Below are positions 57,425 through 64,000 of a DNA stretch of 64,000 bases, one piece after another. The stretch comes from Ceratotherium simum simum (lineage: Eukaryota; Chordata; Mammalia; Perissodactyla; Rhinocerotidae), in contig NW_004454193.1 in assembly GCF_000283155.1 (NCBI RefSeq), positions 10,273,672 to 10,337,671 on the forward strand. Direction: 5' to 3'. The position numbers were made by a program, and so were the translations under genes. Positions within the stretch are counted from its first letter, which is position 1, and every line of letters starts with the position of its first letter. The notes under the pieces were generated by a model that did not search any database, was not told the DNA's origin, and saw only the letters and a program-made list of their open reading frames with translations.

Positions 57425-57680
57425 GAAGTGCTTAAAAGTCTTAGATTCTGGAATTGAGGAGGACTGAATTTGAATACCAACTATGCTACTTGGTAGCTAT
57501 GTGACCTTGGCCGGGTTATATAATCGACAACTCTCAGATGCAGTTTCTTTATTTGCAAACTATTTGAAATAACAGTAGCTTTCTCACTGGTTTTGGTTAC
57601 AATTAAGTAGAGAACGTAGATAAAAAGCTTGGCAAAGTACCAGGCATATGGTAAATAATCCATAAATATTATTATTTATA
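57425..57680 (+). repeat. MIR SINE
   Basis: 'ggtagctatgtgaccttggc', 'gatgcagtttctttatttgc' and 'aagtaccaggcatatggtaa' in plus-strand order. Confidence 0.88.
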
Positions 57681-58519
57681 TCAACTATAGTTAATTATTA
57701 TTATATGTTTTATTATTTTTTTATATTGACATATCTACTTATGTTTTTAGATATTTATACCAATATTTAATATTACATTTATTTATATCAATATTTATAT
57801 CAATACAAATATTCCTTTCCTTTACTACATACTCCACAAACTAAAAAGGAAGACAATCATATACCTAACTTCTTAAAATTCTCAATAAGCAAGAGCGGCT
57901 TTTGTGTAGGGCTATAGGTATAGTTAATAATATGGATATTGAATCTAATTGATATAATGCTTTAAATATTAAATATAGAGAATATTAATATAGTACGATG
58001 TATGTTGTATATATTCATTCACTGAAACTTTTCCTAGCTTTAGTGAGTATTGTGGTTTCTAGTGAAGACTCCCCTGTCTTGATATTTGTAAGAGACCCTG
58101 GAGTATTTGCGTTTCCTCTAATTCTCAAAATCACACTGTGCAGTGATTTTATAAAGGGAACTCACACAGAGAGGAAACACCATGCAATCTAGTTAAACTC
58201 AAACTCTCACTGCTTCCAATAAGTAGCCTAAATGGCCCAATGCCCTTCACAGCGTTTGAGAGGGCCCTTCTCTCTGCCAGCTTTGTTCCAAATTGTTTCA
58301 TTTGGAAACATCCATGGGACACCAGTGAGCTGTTGGCATGCCTGAATGTGTATCTGACTGTCAAAGGCCTGGGTCCTTCTTCAGGTTTGTCTCAGCTGCC
58401 AGCTTGGTTTGGAATATTCTGGAGGATAATGAGCACCAATTTCTAATTGGATGATAGGGTGAAATCCAGAACTTCATCATTAGGCAATGCTTGTTGATGA
58501 GTACTATTTTAGTGTGACC
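57681..58519. other. AT-rich tract then unique DNA
   Basis: 57655-57815 is very AT-rich with repeated 'atttatatcaatat' words. The rest is unclassified. Confidence 0.45.
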
Positions 58520-59150
58520 TATGTGAACAGAAGGTGGGGTGTGCCAGAAACGTGAAGAGTCTGAGTTTTACCCTCTATGTAAGCTAATAAGTTAGTTTGC
58601 CACAATTTCATGGATGCTGGCAGAAGACACAAGACTCCTGGGTCAGAGACAAAGGAATTTATTACTCACAGTACAGCAGACAACATGAGTTTCATGTTCA
58701 CATTGGTTTCCCTTGTCCCCAAACACCATTGGACAGTGTAGAGGTGGATGCTACACACACAATGGGTCTTTGTCTCAGCTGAGGAACCTGAGTCTAGGAA
58801 AACAGCCAGTCTTTTCAAGGGAGATGCTAGCAAACTTTCCCTACCTTTGCTCCTACCTTCCCTACCTTTCTGAGCTGTCTGCTCAGAAAACAAATCTTCC
58901 CTCTGTCCCAGAAAGAGAGACATTACCTTTATACCTACTTATATAGGCTGCTTGCTGTATAAGTATCTTTGCAAAGATAGTCCAGAATAAAAGCCGTCAA
59001 TGCCTTTGCTCAGAAGATGGGAGAAACACAAGAAACCCATGGAGAATTGTCTCTCAGTGGGGTATAATACAGGGAGCTTCTGTGATAATTCCTCAGTTGT
59101 GCTACCATGGGCAGGTTGGGATGGAGATCCAAGACGGATAACTTCAATTT
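58520..59150 (-). repeat. Old LTR-like element, uncertain
   Basis: 'caaaggaatttattactcac' near 58650 looks like a reversed LTR polyadenylation region, and 'cttatataggctgcttgctg' near 58938 like a reversed TATA region. No ends or duplication found. Confidence 0.4.
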
Positions 59151-59240
59151 CATGCTTTAATAGTGGGTTTTTGTGTAAGCTTTCATTTAAAGAAAGATTT
59201 CCATGGTTAACACCAAACTACACCAGAAATAAGGAGACCT

Positions 59241-59265
59241 CAAAACAAAACAAAACAAAACAAAC
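59241..59265. repeat. (AAAAC)n microsatellite
   Basis: Five pentanucleotide units, the last with one A fewer. Confidence 0.9.
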
Positions 59266-59408
59266 ATGTACTATAACATTACTACGGAGAGAGGCAATAA
59301 GCTATGGGTTTAAAAGATGATGTAACAGACTCTCACATTAACTAATGTGTGGCAGTGAATAAATTGCTTAAACAATAAGAGCCTCCAATTGACTTGTAAA
59401 GTGGTGAT

Positions 59409-59423
59409 AAGAATGTCTATCAG
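59409..59423 (+). repeat. Target-site duplication, left copy
   Basis: AAGAATGTCTATCAG, identical to 59672-59686. Confidence 0.95.
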
Positions 59424-59671
59424 GGGGCTGGCCCGGTGGCGCAAGCAGTTATGTGCGCGCGCTCTGCTGCGGCAGCCCGGGGTTTGCGGGCTTGGATCCC
59501 AGGCGCGCATCGACACACTGCTTGGCAAGCCATGCTGTGGCGGCGACCCACATAGAGTGGAGGAAGATGGGCATGGATGTTGGCCTAGGGCCGGTCTTCC
59601 TCAGCAAAGAAACAGGAGGATTGGCAGATGTTGGTACAGGGCTGATCTTCCTCACACGCACACACAAAAAA
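59424..59671 (+). mobile_element. ERE SINE, young two-tail form
   Basis: Head GGGGCTGGCCCGGTGGCGCA with many CpG, B box-like 'gcttggatccc', 'acatagagtggaggaagatg', two tail units, and an impure A/C tail. A perfect 15-bp duplication. CpG content marks it as one of the youngest copies. Confidence 0.97.
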
Positions 59672-59686
59672 AAGAATGTCTATCAG
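59672..59686 (+). repeat. Target-site duplication, right copy
   Basis: AAGAATGTCTATCAG, matching 59409-59423. Confidence 0.95.
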
Positions 59687-60493
59687 ACAAGGGAATTCGG
59701 AAGTTTGAATAAGATAGTGTATTAGATTCTCACACATAGCCCTCAAAAACTGTGCTTCTCTTCTGTAGCAGATACTGTTGGTGCACTGCTCAGATATTCT
59801 GAGGTCCCTTTTGCCTGATGCATCCATCCACCAGCTGCTATAGATGCTGCTGCTAATTGCTCATCCCCACAGCTTTCTCTGGAGGACTGCTCTTGGGCAA
59901 GCGGGTAGTCTTTCCTAGAGGTATCTTGGAGTTATGTTCCCTCTCCACTCCCATGGCCGATGGTTGACGGCTGCAGAGGTTCAAAACCCCACCTCCCTTG
60001 CATCAAGTTGGGACAGAATCTGCAGTGCAATTTACACCCCAGAGCTCTCAGAGGAATCAGGCTGAAGTTAGACTACACCTTCACCTTAGCTTCTTCCCCA
60101 TCCCCTTTTTGCTTCCTTCTCTTCCTTCCATGTCTCTCCTTGAGAGGACTCCCTTAATAAATCGCATGAACATGAATCCCCATCTCATGTTCTGCTTAGG
60201 AACTTGCCCTAAGACACTATTCAAACATTGGCCCTGTGTTAGACAAATTGAACAGAGTTCGGCTTTACCAGAGATATTGATATTCTGATTTCTTTTAGTA
60301 TAGGTAATTGGAGACGAGAGGCATATCCTTTGTTCTGTCTCATTCAAAACAAGAAAATTTCCCTAACGTAAATCAATTGAAAGATGCCAGAATATTTTAG
60401 CAGAGAAATCAGGTGGCATATTGTTTTATTTACTTTGTTGACCAAGATCTGTAATTAGCAGTTTAATCAGTAATTAGCACTTTATTTTATATT
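59687..60493. other. Unique DNA
   Basis: No repeat or gene recognised; an 'attagcagtttaatcagtaa' direct repeat of TAATTAGCA words lies at 60452-60480. Confidence 0.4.
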
Positions 60494-60528
60494 GTACACA
60501 CACACACACACCCCCCCACACCCACACA
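60494..60528. repeat. (CA)n with C-rich interruption
   Basis: CA dinucleotides, a run of 7 C, then more CA. It abuts the left end of the Tigger element. Confidence 0.9.
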
Positions 60529-60532
60529 GAGT

Positions 60533-61784
60533 CAATTCTGCTATAATGCCTGTTTTGAAAATGTGAATTTGTTCCAACATGACTGATATATTAGGGAACA
60601 ATTTGAGCATGACATGAATTTCGCATTTACTTATTGCAATTTCATCCATTAGAAACACTAGGTAAATGCAGAAAACTACACAGAGCTGACCTGTGCCATG
60701 CAGAAATACAAAAAATGTACACACGTATAGTCATGCACATACACACACACACCTCCAAACATCTACTGGCTACCTTGGTTTGCTGCATATGTTACACTAA
60801 AATGTTGTGGTTTGCTCTTCTTTTGTGTTTGTGAACTTTTTTACATTAAAATCAAAACACTCATTCAACATCCCAAACATGTTTTAGTGTCCTGGGTCAG
60901 AATCACCAAGCGATGGATACAAAAGGAAAGCTTTAAGTATTGAAAGGAATGAGAGAATATGAGATATTGCCTGAGCAACAGGCATAAAGGAATCCACATT
61001 GGAGACCATCAGAGATAATGCCACGAAAATAAAAGAAAGGTCTACGACTTCAAGTCCTGTGAAGTCAATAAGAACATGGCCTAAAGAGATAAAAGAAATG
61101 GCAAGACTATTAAGCATGTGGATTGAACACCAAAGAGAGAAGAAAAAATCAGGAACAACTTTTCTCACAATCAAAGAGACAGCACTATCGCTATATGAAG
61201 ACCCCAAATGAAATCATCTAATCCTGCAGAAGTGGCTCTTTTTGGTGCTAGTAGTGGCTGGTTTGATGGTTTTAGACATTGCTACAATTTCCAAAGACTT
61301 CAGCTGTCGGATGAAGCTGTGAGTGCAGATGAGAAAGCCCCAAAAGGAATTTCCAGCAGTGATACAGAAGTTAATTAAACAAGGTATTAATTGGATTGAA
61401 TTATCAATTTTGATGAAACAGATATCTATTACAAATGCATGCCTCAAAAGACATCTATCTTAAAGGCAGAAACACATGCTCCAGCATTTAAGTCGGCAAA
61501 AAATCTCAAATTTTGATAACCTCCTTCCACTGCTTCTAATGAGTCACAAGCTGCAATCTTGCTCACAGCCACTTTCACAAATGGTGTATGTGTTTTTAAC
61601 CACTTAACATGTATAAAACCATGTTACCATTTTTACTAGGTTCCTATTATTTTTGTGTGCCACTCATGAAGTTTTAGAGTGTTTTGTCTTAACTCCATTT
61701 TTCCCATAAGCCCTGCAATTTTCAGTGTGCAATTTTGCACAACACGGTGAGTTTTAGGAACACATATGTCATGTTACAGAACTG
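60533..61784 (+). mobile_element. Tigger-type (pogo/Tc1-mariner) DNA transposon, internally deleted
   Basis: About 1.25 kb. Ends look inverted: CAATTCTGCTATAATG at the left and, read in reverse, CAGTTCTGTAACATGA at the right, where TA follows as expected for a TA-duplicating element. Between them lie broken parts of the transposase: see the pseudogene at 60910-61510. The distal catalytic region is missing, so it cannot encode an active enzyme. Confidence 0.8.
60910..61510 (+). pseudogene. Broken Tigger transposase remnant
   Basis: The intact protein binds transposon ends through a CENP-B-like helix-turn-helix and cuts DNA with a DDE catalytic domain. Visible here in order: an N-terminal HTH-like segment (GIKESTLETIRDNATKIKE), an open run 60999-61211 ending with WIEHQREKKKSG and ALSLYEDPK, then in another frame GWFDGFRHCYNFQRL (from 61256) and, after stop codons in the same frame, NFDETDIYYKCMPQK (from 61406). 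FDET holds the first catalytic aspartate; usual DETG reads DETD. The second and third acidic residues are absent because the element jumps to its 3' end. At least one frameshift and several stops. Confidence 0.8.
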
Positions 61785-61802
61785 TATGTGTGTGTGTGTG
61801 TG
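61785..61802. repeat. (GT)n microsatellite
   Basis: Short GT run next to the right end of the Tigger element. Confidence 0.85.
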
Positions 61803-61807
61803 TCCGT

Positions 61808-61915
61808 CCTTCCATGCTGTTCCCTCTGCCCAGAACTTCTTTCCCTCCCCCTTCTACTACTTGACTCCTACTCTTTCTTCAGATTCATCTCTATTTCTTT
61901 AGAAAAGATTACTGT
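61808..61915 (+). repeat. L2 LINE fragment
   Basis: 'catgctgttccctctgccca' and 'gactcctactctttcttcag' are the plus-strand L2 3' region. Confidence 0.75.
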
Positions 61916-61919
61916 CTTT

Positions 61920-62250
61920 GGCTCATTGTCCACAGAGCAGACTTGGAGACAAGGATTTGGAATGCAAGTAATTGATTTGGGAGGAGATTCTAGGAAGAAC
62001 TAGTAGGAGAGGGCACAGGCATACCATGAAGGGAAGGAGCATTAATGAGCAGGTTACCTTGCTGGGCACCTGAGGCTCCAGCCTGCTGAGGCCTTCTGGG
62101 AGATTGTGTGGAACACATTTCAGACTTTGTCTCACCTGAGGACAATGAAACTGGGATGTTTATCCTCCTGCTCTCACCTCGCATTGTCTGAAGGATGCTG
62201 TCAAGAGCATTAACTCCCTGGCACTTCTTGTCTGCCCTACGTATGGGCTG
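61920..62250. repeat. Old interspersed repeat, family uncertain
   Basis: 'gagacaaggatttggaatgc' and 'agtaattgatttgggaggag' resemble 15685-15720; the body includes 'acctgaggctccagcctgct'. Not named. Confidence 0.35.
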
Positions 62251-64000
62251 AGAGGAATCCCCTAGATGGAAAGTCGCAGGTGTTTGCAGTAGAATGCTAT
62301 TAGCATGTAATGAAATGGCGAATGCCCAGGGGATATGGTGTGTGTTTAGGGGGTGGGGGGTGAGAAAGAACTACAGAATCTGCTACTCCTCCATTGATTT
62401 CCCTATAAAGGAAAAATACTCCTGTTATATACTTTCTTCAACAAACGTTCTAATAGTCTTTTCTTCACAAGACTTACCACACTGGTCATTTTTCATTTAT
62501 TTATGGAATTATTTGATATATATTCAGCTCACACTGACTCACAGAGCTGACTGCTCCGCAGAGCCATTGATATCATGTTGGTAGCTTGAAATAGGCTGGT
62601 AGAAGTATTTACAGCATGGAAATTGGCAAACACCGCAAAATCTTCCCTCCCTCCCAACGTCTACTCCCATATCCCCGCCCCCACTTCCTTCTGGAGAGCT
62701 GGTTGTTAAACACCAATGTGCACAGCCACTGTGTCTGGTTTGTGTCACTAGTATATGAGCACCCTCCTTTTCCTCTAAGCCACATAGTAGACTAGGTCCC
62801 TCCTGTGACTGAATGGGTTCACTGGCTGGATGAGGCGATTGAGAATGCCTGCATAGATGGTGAAGAATGTCTGCCAAAAACTACAATATTAATCTTGGCA
62901 GAGTGGATATTGACCTCTTCTTGGCAGTAATTAGGACACAGGAACTGTTGCAACTTCAGGCCACCATGTTGTCAGTGAAGAGGAGGGTATTTGTCATCCT
63001 AATTGCTCTGCTGAGAGGACATTCATCGCGTACATCTTAACGCTGAATATTATTTAATTCCGGAGAAGAAGGAGGAGGGTTATGAATTCTTGAGGCAATA
63101 CTTCAACCTCTAAAGAACATGCTTACTCTTTTTTTTAAAGTGTGATTACATAGACTTTGCAAAAACAAGTAAAAGCACAGAGAAGTTGAACTTCATAATC
63201 AATAAAACTCCTTATAATTCTAAATATCTGTGATAGCCTGCCAATAACTTTCATTGTTTTTTAAAAATTGTAATGGGAAGATACCTCACTTGGGATAAAA
63301 ATCAACAATAATAACAAGAACCACCAAAAACATCTGCTACGTTTATGTCAGTGAATGAATGGAAAGAATTTTGAGGAGAAAATAGAACAGCCTCTGGGGA
63401 TAAATGATCTGAGGTGTTTGGATTCAAGCTGATTTGCTATAATTTGATGTACTTGTACACTTCCAGAAACAAGTTTTATTGCCTCAAATTAACTTTCTAA
63501 GTGTTTGATGCTCACAGTAATACTTTAGAGATAAATGCACCTTTCTGTAAAACAGGCAAGTTTCTAACTCCCAGTGACCATCCAAAGAGTGATTATTTTT
63601 GACATGGACTATGTTATTCTCAGTGTACAGTCTTTGTAATATTGAGAGAGACCTGGAATTATCAGTGTCATAGAAGAGAGTACAGATTTTAAAATTTACA
63701 GGTGTCTGAGAGTGTGTCTATGTGTGTGTATACAAGGGCAAGACTGTATATAAAGCTTTAAAAATTTTTTCTATGATTTTAAAGTAAAATCTTTGCTTTG
63801 ACTCCAAAAGTAACCAGCAACTTTATATCAGTGCTTGAAATCAGTGAATAACATCTCTGCCTGCAATGTCGCAGACATGAGGATGTCAGGTATTTGGTCA
63901 TGACCATGAAAGTCCACATCTGGGTATTACAAAATGTTATCTGGTTCAAATAACTGCTAGTGAACCTCATGTCTGCAATTCAATGAACCAAGAACTCCCA
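62251..64000. other. Mostly unique DNA
   Basis: 62590-62650 shares 'gtatttacagcatggaaatt' with 13305 (unnamed old repeat). A 112-codon minus-strand frame (62539-62877) has no domain. No gene recognised up to the window edge. Confidence 0.4.

Overview
This window is nuclear DNA from a placental mammal, and it carries no protein-coding gene, exon or structural RNA gene that I can support. The lineage is given by the short interspersed repeats. Twelve copies of the tRNA-derived ERE SINE are present, with heads of the form GGGGCCGGCCCGGTGGC and the tail phrase GATGTTAGCTCAGGGC. ERE is the SINE of odd-toed ungulates, so the source is a perissodactyl, most likely a horse-like species; rhinoceros or tapir cannot be excluded by eye. 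All open reading frames are short (the longest is 221 codons) and fall in repeats or in unconserved-looking sequence. The window is therefore intergenic or the inside of a long intron.

Layout. 1-1915 is the 3' part of an L1 on the plus strand. 1916-10190 is mostly unique AT-rich DNA with old MIR fragments and one SINE. 10190-11080 is an L2 split by a younger L1 fragment. 11100-17640 is largely unique and holds the best candidate conserved non-coding block (about 16250-17640). 17640-20330 is dense: MIR split by an ERE, a MER5A, a solo LTR, another MIR and a composite ERE. 23345-28040 holds an L1 split by an ERE, an LTR split by an ERE, and a second solo LTR. 28040-35250 has MIR, MER5A and a hAT element with an 8-bp target duplication. 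35268-40490 has two young EREs, a double hairpin, MER20 and a 33-bp tandem duplication. 40490-42760 is an L1/HAL1-like element split by a CpG-rich solo LTR. 43964-45355 holds two abutting LTRs and a MIR. 50540-54495 is an L1-type block with two EREs, followed by an LTR. 59424-61784 holds an ERE and a Tigger DNA transposon with broken transposase code. The rest is unique sequence.

No set of genes works together here. What the window records is insertion history: ancient MIR, L2, MER5, MER20 and Tigger copies cut by L1s and LTRs, and these in turn cut by EREs with long target-site duplications. The most useful observations are the nested solo LTR with a GATC duplication, a family of three related LTRs, the composite ERE structures, the paired hairpins near 36.2 kb and two repeat-free candidate regulatory blocks. 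I found no evidence of an undescribed biological system. Repeat family names come from recognition of consensus sequence, not from a database search, and edges without a target duplication are approximate.
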